From the NCBI RefSeq assembly GCF_036924715.1, contig NZ_JAZHSB010000001.1, positions 6,997,001-7,061,000 on the forward strand: DNA of 64,000 nt, in the 5' to 3' direction. Source of the DNA: Bradyrhizobium sp. AZCC 1721 (GTDB lineage: Bacteria; Pseudomonadota; Alphaproteobacteria; Rhizobiales; Xanthobacteraceae). This document shows positions 8,905 through 17,437 of this stretch, piece by piece (the first letter of the stretch is position 1; every line of letters begins with the position of its first letter). The translations under genes were made by a program, and so were the position numbers. The notes beneath the pieces were generated by a model. It did not search any database and had not been told where the DNA came from. It saw only the letters and a program-made list of their open reading frames with translations.

Positions 8905-9228
8905 TCAGCTCATCGCCTCTTCGGATTTTGACGACGCGCCTGACTTTTTCTTGCTGTGCTTGCCTCTCAGGAAGCGGATGTCCATTTCCGTGCCGTTGAC
9001 ACGAACGAGCTCGCACCGGCGATAGGCGAGGCCGGTCGACGACAGCAGCAGGAAGAACTCCTTGAGATTGAGGCCTTGAATGGAGCCTTCCACAGTCAGT
9101 TCGGCGTCGGTGTCCGAGATCGCGTTGAGCTGGCAGTCCCTGCGCCAGGTCCCGTCGATCGCCATGATGCAGACATCATAGCCGCGGCTGAATGTAACCC
9201 GCTCCGTGCCTTTGCCGTCCTCTGTCAT
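8905..9228 (-). CDS. Small PilZ-like protein, last gene of the che operon
   Basis: A 107-residue protein with a compact beta-rich PilZ-like core (about 10-90) and a charged, Lys/Ser-rich tail. Canonical PilZ domains bind cyclic di-GMP through RxxxR and (D/N)xSxxG. Here the corresponding stretches read SRGYD and NAISDTDAE, so the second motif is missing its Asp and Gly and nucleotide binding is doubtful. Only 3 bp separate it from cheR, so it is cotranscribed with the chemotaxis genes and may be an adaptor linking them to motor behaviour. The fold call rests on overall pattern, not on intact motifs. Confidence 0.65.
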   Translation of the reverse strand: MTEDGKGTERVTFSRGYDVCIMAIDGTWRRDCQLNAISDTDAELTVEGSIQGLNLKEFFLLLSSTGLAYRRCELVRVNGTEMDIRFLRGKHSKKKSGASSKSEEAMS

Positions 9229-9231
9229 CGC

Positions 9232-10104
9232 TCACCGTCCCGCCATTGCCGCGATTTTTGGCATTGCCGCTGCGCCCTGCGGAGATGCGGCACACGCGCC
9301 GCTCGGCCGATAGAGGCCGCGCCTGTCCGGGAACGGCTTGAAGACATCAGTCAGGCCGACGACCGTTTCCGCCGCGCCCAGCACCAGGAAGCCATCGCCT
9401 TCCATTGTCTTGGCGAGGCGGCCAAAGATATTGATCTTGGTCTCCTGATCGAAATAGATCAGGACGTTCCGGCAGAAGATGACGTCGAAGGTGCCGAGCT
9501 GGGAGAAATCGTGCAGCAGATTGAGCTGGCGATGCTGCACCATGCCGCGCAGTTCCGGACTGATCTGCCACAGTTCGCCGTTCTGCTTGAAATATTTGAC
9601 GAGAAGCTGAATCGGAAGGCCGCGCTGGACCTCGAACTGGCTGTAGACGCCCGACTTCGATTTTTCGAGCACTTCCTGCGACAGGTCGGTCGCGATGATC
9701 TCGATCCGCCAGCCGGCAAGCGCCGCGCCCATTTCCTTCAGCGACATGGCAAGCGAATACGGCTCCTGGCCGGTCGAGCCGGCGGCACACCATATCCTGA
9801 TGCTCCTGCGGCTGGCGCGCGCCTTCAACAGCTCCGGCATGATCGTATCGCGGAAGTGTTCGAATGGCACCTTGTCGCGAAAGAAGAAGGTCTCGTTGGT
9901 GGTCATGGCCTCGACCACCTGGACGGTGATCGATGACGATCCGCCCTTCATTTTCTGCACGAGTTCGCCGATGCCCGACACACCGCATTTGCGCGAGAGC
10001 GGAAGCAGGCGGCTTTCGATCAGGTATTGCTTGTCTGCGGACAGGTCGAGACCGGAATGATCCTTCAGGAGCTTACGCAGATACTCATAGTCTGGCGGGG
10101 TCAC
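9232..10104 (-). CDS. cheR: Chemotaxis protein methyltransferase CheR
   Basis: A 290-residue S-adenosylmethionine-dependent methyltransferase that methylates glutamates on chemoreceptors. The N-terminal helical CheR domain (to about 75) is followed by the catalytic domain: TTNETFFFRD, IRIWCAAGSTGQEPYSLAM (the SAM-binding segment with the CheR-specific GxEPYS), and FDVIFCRNVLIYFD. Length and motif order are normal. It follows cheY by 29 bp and precedes the PilZ gene by 3 bp. No methylesterase gene cheB occurs in the window, so the opposing activity must be encoded elsewhere. Confidence 0.96.
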   Translation of the reverse strand: MTPPDYEYLRKLLKDHSGLDLSADKQYLIESRLLPLSRKCGVSGIGELVQKMKGGSSSITVQVVEAMTTNETFFFRDKVPFEHFRDTIMPELLKARASRRSIRIWCAAGSTGQEPYSLAMSLKEMGAALAGWRIEIIATDLSQEVLEKSKSGVYSQFEVQRGLPIQLLVKYFKQNGELWQISPELRGMVQHRQLNLLHDFSQLGTFDVIFCRNVLIYFDQETKINIFGRLAKTMEGDGFLVLGAAETVVGLTDVFKPFPDRRGLYRPSGACAASPQGAAAMPKIAAMAGR

Positions 10105-10133
10105 GGGAGCCTCTCAAGGACAAGCGATAAGAT

Positions 10134-10523
10134 TTAGATCGGGCTCTGTTCCGGGAGCGCGACGAGGCCGACTTCCTGGAATTTTGCCGCGACGATGTCC
10201 TTGTCGAACGGCTTCATGATGTATTCATTGGCGCCGGCATGCAGCGCGCGAGAAATATGATCCATGCCGTTCTCGGTGGTGCAGAACACCACCTTGGGCG
10301 CGTCGCCGCCGGGCAGGCGGCGCAGATGGCCGAGGAATTCGTAACCGTCCATGACCGGCATGTTCCAGTCGAGCAGAACTGCCGTGGGCATGGCACTCTT
10401 GCAGGCTTCAAGCGCCTGCTCGCCGTCCTCGGCTTCAGTAATTTGGAAGTCCAGCTCTTCCAGGATGCGGCGCGCGATCTTTCGCACGACGCTGGAGTCA
10501 TCGACGACAAGACAGGTTTTCAT
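10134..10523 (-). CDS. cheY: CheY-type chemotaxis response regulator
   Basis: A 129-residue single receiver with the acidic triad in CLVVDDSSVVRKIARR, phospho-Asp in AVLLDWNMPVMDGYEFL, switch Thr in VVFCTTENG and Lys in YIMKPFDKD. It sits between cheW and cheR in the same operon and would receive phosphate from CheA and act on the flagellar motor or as a phosphate sink. A second CheY (18443-18835) lies outside the operon, a common arrangement in alphaproteobacteria where one CheY drives the motor and another drains phosphate; the sequence does not show which is which. Confidence 0.93.
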   Translation of the reverse strand: MKTCLVVDDSSVVRKIARRILEELDFQITEAEDGEQALEACKSAMPTAVLLDWNMPVMDGYEFLGHLRRLPGGDAPKVVFCTTENGMDHISRALHAGANEYIMKPFDKDIVAAKFQEVGLVALPEQSPI

Positions 10524-10547
10524 CTCGGCCTCCTTGCTTGACGAGCG

Positions 10548-11021
10548 CTACGCTGCGAGGGTTGTTTTCGGTATGATTTCGAGAACGCGATCGACGTCGA
10601 GGACGACCATGAGCTGGCCGTCGAGGCGGTGCACGCCGCCGGCGAGCTTGGCGAAGCGGGGGTCGAGGTTGACGGGGTTTTCCTCGCGGCCATTGTCGGG
10701 CAGCCGCAGCACCTCGCCGATCTGGTCGATCAAGAGGCCGTAGGACTCGCCGCGCAAGTCGACGCCGACCGCCATCGGCGGCTTGCCGTCGTCGTTCTTC
10801 GGCAAGCCGAGCCGGGCGCGCATGTCGACCACGGTGACGATGCGGCCGCGCAGATTGAGCACGCCGGCGATCTCGGCGGAGGACAGCGGCACCCGCGTCA
10901 GCCGTTCCGGCATGAACACGTCCTGGACGCGGGAGATCGGCAGGCCGAACAATTGCCCGCCGATCACGGCGGTGACGTATTCGGCCACGGTGCCCTCGAT
11001 GGTCTCGGTCTTGGTTGTCAT
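10548..11021 (-). CDS. cheW: Chemotaxis coupling protein CheW
   Basis: The 157-residue protein is a single CheW domain (SH3-like beta barrels), with ITAVIGGQLFGLPISRVQDV at the front and GVLNLRGRIVTVVDMRARLG in the middle, then YGLLIDQIGEVLRLP. It links receptors to CheA. The gene lies 72 bp downstream of cheA, with a palindromic interspersed repeat in that gap, and 24 bp upstream of cheY. Confidence 0.95.
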   Translation of the reverse strand: MTTKTETIEGTVAEYVTAVIGGQLFGLPISRVQDVFMPERLTRVPLSSAEIAGVLNLRGRIVTVVDMRARLGLPKNDDGKPPMAVGVDLRGESYGLLIDQIGEVLRLPDNGREENPVNLDPRFAKLAGGVHRLDGQLMVVLDVDRVLEIIPKTTLAA

Positions 11022-11045
11022 GGTCTGTTACCGTTCTCTCGTTTT

Positions 11046-11094
11046 GAGCATGATCATTTCGGAAAACCGGTTCCCACTTTTCCGGATCATGCTC
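11046..11094. repeat. Palindromic interspersed repeat between cheA and cheW
   Basis: GAGCATGATC and GATCATGCTC form the outer arms, with GGAAAA/TTTTCC pairing inside around an ACCGGTTCCCAC loop. I recognise this as a repeat common in Bradyrhizobium and Rhodopseudomonas genomes. Its right arm runs into the cheA stop codon (TAG read from 11096 to 11094), so the transcript would carry a hairpin just after CheA translation ends. Confidence 0.7.
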
Positions 11095-13802
11095 TAGGCC
11101 GCGCGCCGGGTCTCGGCGGTCTGTTCCTTCAGCGCCGCGATCAGGCCGGGGCGGTCGAACTTGGCGACGTAGTCGTGGAAGCCGGCCTGCCGGCCGCGCT
11201 CGATCGCCGCCGGCGACACCAGCGAGGACAGCGCGATGATCGGCAGCGTGCCCAGATTGTTGTCGGCGCGGATGACTTCCGCGAACTCGAAGCCGTTCAT
11301 GTCGGGCATCTCGATGTCGGTCAGCACCACGTCGAAGGTCTGGCCCGAGCGCAGCGCCGAGAGCCCCTCCTGGGCGTTGACGGCGACCCGCACCTTGTAG
11401 CCGGCGGCCTTCAAGACCGGCGCCAGCATGTTGCGGAAGAAGGCGGAGTCGTCGACCAGCAGCACCGATTGCGCGGTCGAGGAGGCCCGCATCTCCTTGC
11501 GCGAGAACCAGTCGGCAAACGCCATCGGCAGGAAGTGGCCGACGTCGATCACCTCGGTGGCCTGGCCCTTGATCACGGCGGAACCCAGAATGCCGTCCTG
11601 CTGGCCGGCGACCTCGATGTGCAGCCGCTCCTCGACGATGTCGATGATCTCGTCGACCACGAGCCCCATCGAGCGGCCGTCGTCGGCGAACACCAGGATC
11701 GGCTGCGAGCCGGTGCTCTGGACCGTGACGCCGGCCATCTGCACCAGCGGCATGAGCTGGTCGCGGTACTGCACCATGTAGCGGCCGTTGGAGAGCTCGA
11801 TCTTGTCGGTGGCGATCTCTTCCAGCCGGGTGACGAGGCCGAGCGGCACCGCCTTGGGCTGCGAGGAGCCGGCGCGGAACACGAGCAGCGAGGTGAGCTG
11901 TTCGCCGGACATGGCATGCGCCGCGGAGGCTTCGTCGGCCATCTCATGGGCCGAGGCGCCGGAGGCGCCGAGCGCCTTGGCAATGCCGTTGGGGTCGATG
12001 ATCATGATCACGGCGCCATCGCCCAGAATGGTGTTGCCGGAGAACATGTCGATGTGCCGCAGCTTGGTCGACATCGGCTTGACCACGATTTCTTCGGTGT
12101 GGAACACGCCGTCGACCACGATGCCGAAGGTCTGGCTGCCGACCTGCGTCACCACGATGAAGCCGTTCTCGGGGTCGCTGGACGAGCCGTCGTCGATCTT
12201 CAACAGCTTCTTCAGGTGCATCAGCGGCAACAGCTTGTTGCGCAACCGCAAGACCGCGGTGTCCTTGATGCGCTCGATGCGGTGTTCGGAGTTGGCGCGG
12301 GCGCGCACCAGCTCGACCACCGACAATTGCGGGATCGCAAAGCGGTCGCCGGCGGCTTCCACGATCAGGGCCGAGACGATCGCCAGGGTCAGCGGGATCT
12401 TGATGGTGACGGAAGAACCTTCGCCGGCCACGCTCTTGATGTCGATGGTGCCGCCGATCTGGTCGATATTGGTGCGCACCACGTCCATGCCGACCCCGCG
12501 GCCGGAGACCGAGGTGACGGCGGCGGCGGTGGAGAAGCCCGGCGCGAAGATGAACTTGTGGATCTGGGCTTCGGTCATCTTCTCCAGTTCGGCCTCGGTG
12601 ACGAGACCGTTCTGCAGCGCTTTGGCCTTGATCCGCTCGGTGTTCAGCCCGCGGCCATTGTCGGCGATGCAGATGATGATGTGGCCGCCCTCGTGATAGG
12701 CGGAGAGCCGGATCGTGCCCTGCTCGCCCTTGCCGGCCGCGAGCCGCTCGGCCGGGGTCTCCAGGCCGTGGTCGGCGGAGTTGCGCACCATGTGCGTCAA
12801 CGGATCCTTGATCAGATCGAGCACCTGGCGGTCGAGCTCGGTGTCGGCGCCGTGCATCTCCAGTTCGATCTGCTTGCCGAGTTCGCCGGAGAGGTCGCGC
12901 ACGATGCGCGGCAGCTTCTGCCAGGCATTGCCGATCGGCTGCATCCGCGTCTTCATGACGCCTTCCTGCAGCTCGGCGGTGACGTTGGAGAGCCGCTGCA
13001 GCGGCACCTTGAACTCGGTGTCCTCGTTGCGGCGGGAGATTTCCAGGAGCTGGTTGCGGGTCAAGACCAGCTCGGAGACCATCGTCATCAGATGTTCGAG
13101 GGTGTCGACGTTGACGCGGATCGACTGGTTGGCGATCTTGTCGGCGACCTCGCCGTCGACTTCGGCGGCGGCGGCGCGCTTGGCCGGTTTTGCCTTTACT
13201 TCCTTAACCTCCGGCGCCGGCGCAGCCTTGGCGACGGGTGCCGGCGCGGCTTCGGTCGCGGTCTCGCGGAAGGCGCGCTCGAGGTCGTCGAGCGAGACTT
13301 CGCCCGGACGCAACGGGCGTTCCAGCACCTGCTCGACCAGCGTGCCCTTGGTCATCGCGGGCGCAACCGGCGGCGCCGCCACGACGGGCGCGGGCGCGGG
13401 CTCGGGCGGCGCTGCCGCCGCATGGTGACCGCCTTCGGCCATCGCGTGCAGCTTCTCGATCAGGTCTTCGTCGGTGCCCTCGGGCTCGGTCTCGGTGGCT
13501 TCCAGACCTGCGAGGATTTCCTTGATGCGGTCGATGCTCGACAGGATCAGCGTCACGGCTTCGGCCTTGACCGGCATGCCGTCGCGGAATTTGCCCATCA
13601 AGGTCTCGCCGGCATGGGCGAGTGCTTCCAGCCGCGGCAGGCCCAGGAAGCCGCAGGTGCCCTTGATGGTGTGGACCAGGCGGAAGATGTTATCCAGGAT
13701 CTTCGCGTCGCTCGGGTCCTGCTCGAACCGCACCAACTGATTGTCGACCGTATCCAGGCTCTCGCTGGTCTCCGTCAGGAACTCCCGCAACAGATCATCC
13801 AT
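11094..13802 (-). CDS. cheA: Hybrid chemotaxis histidine kinase CheA with two CheW-like domains and a C-terminal receiver
   Basis: A 902-residue protein. Order: Hpt domain with the phosphorylated His in LVHTIKGTCGFLG (His44), an Ala/Pro-rich linker, P3 dimerisation helices, an HATPase domain (HMVRNSADHGLE N box, GRGVGMDVV), a first CheW-like domain (about 480-615), a second CheW-like region (about 640-765) and a receiver (about 778-902; VLLVDDSAFFRN, Asp in VVLTDIEMPDMNG). Classical CheA lacks the second CheW region and the receiver; hybrid forms occur in alphaproteobacteria and may buffer phosphate flow. It is the first gene of the leftward che operon. A one-mismatch CCGTA dyad lies 81 bp upstream. 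Confidence 0.95.
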   Translation of the reverse strand: MDDLLREFLTETSESLDTVDNQLVRFEQDPSDAKILDNIFRLVHTIKGTCGFLGLPRLEALAHAGETLMGKFRDGMPVKAEAVTLILSSIDRIKEILAGLEATETEPEGTDEDLIEKLHAMAEGGHHAAAAPPEPAPAPVVAAPPVAPAMTKGTLVEQVLERPLRPGEVSLDDLERAFRETATEAAPAPVAKAAPAPEVKEVKAKPAKRAAAAEVDGEVADKIANQSIRVNVDTLEHLMTMVSELVLTRNQLLEISRRNEDTEFKVPLQRLSNVTAELQEGVMKTRMQPIGNAWQKLPRIVRDLSGELGKQIELEMHGADTELDRQVLDLIKDPLTHMVRNSADHGLETPAERLAAGKGEQGTIRLSAYHEGGHIIICIADNGRGLNTERIKAKALQNGLVTEAELEKMTEAQIHKFIFAPGFSTAAAVTSVSGRGVGMDVVRTNIDQIGGTIDIKSVAGEGSSVTIKIPLTLAIVSALIVEAAGDRFAIPQLSVVELVRARANSEHRIERIKDTAVLRLRNKLLPLMHLKKLLKIDDGSSSDPENGFIVVTQVGSQTFGIVVDGVFHTEEIVVKPMSTKLRHIDMFSGNTILGDGAVIMIIDPNGIAKALGASGASAHEMADEASAAHAMSGEQLTSLLVFRAGSSQPKAVPLGLVTRLEEIATDKIELSNGRYMVQYRDQLMPLVQMAGVTVQSTGSQPILVFADDGRSMGLVVDEIIDIVEERLHIEVAGQQDGILGSAVIKGQATEVIDVGHFLPMAFADWFSRKEMRASSTAQSVLLVDDSAFFRNMLAPVLKAAGYKVRVAVNAQEGLSALRSGQTFDVVLTDIEMPDMNGFEFAEVIRADNNLGTLPIIALSSLVSPAAIERGRQAGFHDYVAKFDRPGLIAALKEQTAETRRAA

Positions 13803-13882
13803 ATGAGCACGCCCTCTAAATCAGATACTGGCCTTCTGTAGAAATAACCCTTCGGTTTTCACGGCTGCGTTAATTTCACCGT

Positions 13883-13896
13883 CCGTGCTAATACGG
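13883..13896. promoter_or_regulatory. CCGTA-N4-TACGG dyad (one mismatch), upstream of cheA
   Basis: CCGTGCTAATACGG differs from the dyad consensus at one position. It lies 81 bp before the cheA start in an otherwise AT-richer leader. Confidence 0.5.
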
Positions 13897-14003
13897 ATAT
13901 GGTGAATAATTTCGTGAGCTGTGCGTTTGCGGTGATGCGACTGCGCGATCGAGAGACGATCGACGACGCGCATCCCGTGCGGGATGACAATATTGAACGC
14001 TCA

Positions 14004-14035
14004 TAAAAAAACGGCGGGGAGATCCCCGCCGTTTT
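14004..14035 (-). terminator. Rho-independent terminator of the flagellin gene
   Basis: A perfect 10-bp stem, AACGGCGGGG/CCCCGCCGTT with loop AGAT, is followed on the minus strand by seven T residues. It starts about 20 bp after the flagellin stop codon and is the strongest terminator in the window. Confidence 0.93.
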
Positions 14036-14055
14036 GATCTTGTATTTGCCGCTTA

Positions 14056-16335
14056 TTAGCGGAGCAACTGCAGCACGCTCTGCTGGCTCTGGTTGGCCAG
14101 CGCCAGCGCGGACACCGCGATCGACTGGCGGGTCGACAGCGCCTGGCTGTTCGCCGCTTCCTCGTTGGTGTCGGCCAGCGTCAGGTTGGACGAGCCGGTC
14201 TGCAGCACGTTGATCAGGTTCTTCGAGAAGTCCTGACGGATCTGCACGATCGAGAGGTTCGAACCCAGGGCAGAAGCCTGGGAGCGCAGCAGGGTCGAGG
14301 CCGAACTCAGGTTGGCAATGACCTTGTTGGTGGCGGAGTTGTCGATGAAGTCGACGCCGCTCGTCAGGTTCGCCAGACCGAGACCGGCGGCATCGAAGTT
14401 GACGCCGGTGATGCTCAGGGTCGACTTGCCGGTTTCGTTGAACGTCAGCTTGAGCTGATCGCCGCCGAGCAGGTTGACGCCGTTGAACGACGCGTCCGCT
14501 GCGGTGGTGGTGATCTGGGCCAGGATGCCATTGAACTGGTTGACCAGACCGCTGCGAACCGTCTGCGCCGCATTATCGACGACGGGAGCCGACGCGGTGG
14601 TGAAGCTGATCGCGCTGGTGAGCGTGCCGCCGATAGCACCACCCGATGTCGCCGAACCGATGGTGGTCGACGCATAGTCGTTGGTGGCCGAGATCGTCAG
14701 CTTGCCGGTCGAGTCCAGCGTCGCACTGAGGTTGTTAGCCAGCAGCGCGGCGTTGAGCTGGTCGAGCGTCTTGACCGTGCCGTTGGAGCCGTCGCCGAAG
14801 GTGACGTTGACCGCCGTGCCGCCATTGAAGGAGGTGAAGGACAAGGTCTTCCCGGCGACGCCGCCAGCGAGAGCAGTACGGGTGGCCTCGAAGCTCGTAG
14901 CCGTGCCCTGGTTGCCGCCGAGGCCGAGCGCGGAGAGCGCATTGCCCGTGCCGGTGATGTTGAGGTCCGAGGCAGTGCCGGTGCTGATCTGCAGCTGGCC
15001 GTTGGCGGCGATCGAGGAGGCTGTCACACCTTGTGCGGTCGACAGCGTCGCGGTGCCGCCTGCGTTGACGGTCGTCTTGACGCCGGTCGCCAGGTCGATG
15101 GCGTTTAGCACGTCAGAGATCGCCGCGCCCTGCAGGTAGACGGTCGAGTTACCGGCGCCATCGGTCACGATGTTGCCGCTGACGCCGGAGCCGGCCGGGA
15201 CGGCCGCTGCGGCAGGCGCCTTCGCCGACGTAAAGGTGATGGTCCTGCCGTTGACGTTGAGCGTCGAGCCGTCCTGCACCAGGTTGGCCGTCGTGTTCGA
15301 GCTGGTCACGCTGCCCACCGTGACGGTGCCGGTGCTGGAACCGGTCGCGCTGGTCAAGCCGAAGAACTTCAGAATGTCGTTGGCGCCGGTGATAGTGGTG
15401 GTGCCGCCGCCTGTGGACGAGATCGCCAGTTCGCCTGCCGCGGTGACGCTGCTGGCCTGGGTGTTCGAAGCCGTCGTATATGCCGCCACACCGGCGGTGT
15501 TGACTGAGGTCTTGACGCCACTGGCAAGGTCGATCGCGTTCAGGATGTCGCCAACGGTCGTGGCGCTGGTCGCGGCGGTGCCGAGATGAACGGTCGAATT
15601 GCCGTTGCCGTCGTTCACGACGTTGCCGAGCACACCCGAACCGGCGGGGAGAGTGGCGGCAGCGGGGGTAGCCGTTGCCGAGAACGTAATCGTCTTGCCA
15701 TTAACGGTGATGCTCTTGCCGGCCAGGCCGGTCGCCGCAACGGTATCAGCAAGGGCGTCCGACGCAGCGGCGGAAGTCGCAGCAATCACGGTCGCGGAGG
15801 TGATCGCGCTCGGCGACGTGTTGTTGTTCAGCTTAACACCGAACGCAGTCGATCCGCCGACACCGCCGATCAGAGCTGTAGAGCCGGCTGCAGTGGTGCC
15901 ACCCGCGGCACCGGTGTACAGCACGTTGCTGCTCGCGGTCGCATTGGTGTAGCTGTTGGTGCCGCGCAGGTCGGTGGCGGTGGCGCCGGCGATCGTCGCG
16001 GAGACGTTCGACTTGGTCGAGTAGCCGACCGCGCTCTGCAGCGCCTGGTTGGCGATCGACTTTGCGGTATCGACCAGCTTCTGCAGCGAGGTAATGCCGG
16101 TGTTGGCGGCCTGCAGCACCTGCACGCCGTTGCCGATGCCGTCGAGGAGGTTGTTGATGTCACCGGCGCGCGAATCGAGCGACTGCGCGGTGAAGAAGTT
16201 CGTGGGGTTGTCGAGGGCCGTGTTGACCTTCTTGCCGGTGGCAAGGCGGTTCTGCGTGGTGGCGAGCAGATCAGCGGTCGACTGGAGGGAGAGGAGGTTC
16301 TGGCGAACCGACGCGGAGAGGACAATGCCTGACAT
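14056..16335 (-). CDS. Flagellin with a long duplicated central region
   Basis: A 759-residue filament protein, far longer than the 300-500 typical of flagellins. The N-terminal D0/D1 helices (SVRQNLLSLQSTADLLATTQ then RLATGKKVNTALDNP) and the C-terminal D1/D0 helices (ending QSQQSVLQLLR) are standard. The central surface-exposed part is Ala/Thr/Gly/Ser-rich and holds a tandem duplication of about 150 residues: VNGKTITF...AGSGVLGN and VNGRTITF...AGSGVSGN each start a unit ending in NAIDLA(S/T)GVKT and an AsnLeu/Thr-rich stretch. The start is the ATG at 16335 (MSGIVLSAS, AAGGAA upstream), not the in-frame one 48 bp earlier. It is monocistronic, with a strong terminator. Confidence 0.95.
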   Translation of the reverse strand: MSGIVLSASVRQNLLSLQSTADLLATTQNRLATGKKVNTALDNPTNFFTAQSLDSRAGDINNLLDGIGNGVQVLQAANTGITSLQKLVDTAKSIANQALQSAVGYSTKSNVSATIAGATATDLRGTNSYTNATASSNVLYTGAAGGTTAAGSTALIGGVGGSTAFGVKLNNNTSPSAITSATVIAATSAAASDALADTVAATGLAGKSITVNGKTITFSATATPAAATLPAGSGVLGNVVNDGNGNSTVHLGTAATSATTVGDILNAIDLASGVKTSVNTAGVAAYTTASNTQASSVTAAGELAISSTGGGTTTITGANDILKFFGLTSATGSSTGTVTVGSVTSSNTTANLVQDGSTLNVNGRTITFTSAKAPAAAAVPAGSGVSGNIVTDGAGNSTVYLQGAAISDVLNAIDLATGVKTTVNAGGTATLSTAQGVTASSIAANGQLQISTGTASDLNITGTGNALSALGLGGNQGTATSFEATRTALAGGVAGKTLSFTSFNGGTAVNVTFGDGSNGTVKTLDQLNAALLANNLSATLDSTGKLTISATNDYASTTIGSATSGGAIGGTLTSAISFTTASAPVVDNAAQTVRSGLVNQFNGILAQITTTAADASFNGVNLLGGDQLKLTFNETGKSTLSITGVNFDAAGLGLANLTSGVDFIDNSATNKVIANLSSASTLLRSQASALGSNLSIVQIRQDFSKNLINVLQTGSSNLTLADTNEEAANSQALSTRQSIAVSALALANQSQQSVLQLLR

Positions 16336-16480
16336 GTCTATTTCCTTCTGGTTTCGAAGCCATTTCTTTGGCCATGCCAGCAATACAGAGCGAGATTTAA
16401 CAATGCCTCAACTTGACGGCTCTGATTTGCAGCAATCGGACACTGAACTGCCGATGGTTAAAGCTGAGCTAAGCAGCAAA

Positions 16481-16494
16481 CCGTAAAAGTACGG
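16481..16494. promoter_or_regulatory. CCGTA-N4-TACGG dyad, upstream of flagellin
   Basis: CCGTAAAAGTACGG, an exact copy, 146 bp before the flagellin start. It lies between flagellin and the upstream receiver gene, whose 3' end is 67 bp away. Confidence 0.6.
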
Positions 16495-16560
16495 TTAAGT
16501 GGCCGTGACCGCGGCTTGCAAAAATTCTGGCGATTGCTGCGGAGAGAAATTCGCCGGCCG

Positions 16561-16977
16561 CTAGTTCGACTGGGCGATGCCGCTGATACGGGAGCGGGCT
16601 TCGGCGAGACATTCGTTGACGACCGCCAGCAGCGCGCCCGGCGTGAACGGCTTGCGCAGGCAGCGCGTGGCACCGAGCTCGAGCGCCATGCGCAGGAAGT
16701 CCGGCGCCGGCGAATCGAGATTGGCAAAGGCGTATCCCGACATCGCAACCAGGGGAATCGTCGGCGCACGCTCGTGAAAAATCCTGATCGATTCGAAGCC
16801 GCGCATGTGCGGCATGAAGATATCGACGAGCATCAGGTCGAAGCCGGAATCTTCCAGCGCACGCAGCCCAGCTTCGCCGCCATCGGCGATGGTCACCTCA
16901 AAGCCGTGACGTTCGAGATAGACCTCGATGGCCGAGCAGACCATGGGATCGTCATCGACCACCAAGATGCGACGCAT
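16561..16977 (-). CDS. Single-domain response regulator
   Basis: A 138-residue receiver with ILVVDDDPMVCSAIEVYLER, phospho-Asp in LMLVDIFMPHMRGFESIRIF, Ser in LVAMSGY and Lys in CLRKPFTPG. It has no output domain. The ATG at 16977 has GGGAG in front; an in-frame ATG 51 bp earlier would add a proline/arginine-rich leader with no family counterpart. It is most similar within the window to the receiver at 3844-4281, including the PDFLRMALELGA stretch, so the two may be paralogues. It lies upstream of flagellin in the same direction, but a 225-bp gap with its own dyad suggests separate transcription. Confidence 0.85.
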   Translation of the reverse strand: MRRILVVDDDPMVCSAIEVYLERHGFEVTIADGGEAGLRALEDSGFDLMLVDIFMPHMRGFESIRIFHERAPTIPLVAMSGYAFANLDSPAPDFLRMALELGATRCLRKPFTPGALLAVVNECLAEARSRISGIAQSN

Positions 16978-17437
16978 GACCCATCTCCCTCGCGGCGTAG
17001 GACGCGCTCCGTCCACCGGCGGTTCCACAAAGGGAACCTCTCGGCTGATCGTGCGGCAGTTTTATCTTGCGAATCAGTGCACTACCGCATTTCCGCTAAA
17101 AACAGGCCACTCTGTCTGCCCTCTACAGTGTATAAGGCCGGTTCCACAACCTGGGCTGATCCGGATTGCGAATTTGTAGCTCGCCAGCCACGTGGCAACT
17201 CGCGCGGTCGCTGCTCCGAAGATGTTCGCAAGGTTGCCGGCGGCGAGTTCGCATCGCTGTGCCGACATAGCAAAGCGTCGCAGCGGTTAAGGCCCACCTG
17301 GCCGACCCGATGCCCGGTGCCACCAACCTACGTTTGCCAGTTTTTCTTGCCAATATAATGTGCGAGGATCATCCTGCAGTTCGGACTGTACGCAGCAGAC
17401 GCCAGAGACCGGCTTGGCCGTAAGGCAGGAGACTGCT
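16978..17437. other. Intergenic region between a receiver gene and the Crp-like gene
   Basis: Open frames here are short and of no recognisable family. A perfect TATAAT at 17354-17359 is the only clear signal, described separately. The two flanking genes diverge, so both promoters must lie in this stretch. Confidence 0.5.
17334..17359 (+). promoter_or_regulatory. Candidate promoter of the Crp/Fnr-like gene
   Basis: A perfect -10 box TATAAT (17354-17359) has TTGCCA 14 nt upstream, shorter than the ideal spacing. If used, transcription would begin near 17366, which excludes the GTG at 17360 as a start and supports the TTG at 17438. Confidence 0.45.

Noticed and set aside
10629..13841. A 1070-codon open frame opposite cheA and cheW
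   Set aside because: It runs antisense to well-recognised chemotaxis genes. Strong third-position GC bias opens the opposite strand; the product is His/Asp/Gly-rich with no family pattern.
17360..17437. GTG start for the Crp-like gene
   Set aside because: It abuts a perfect TATAAT, so it would precede the transcript; TTG 17438 has a good ribosome-binding site.
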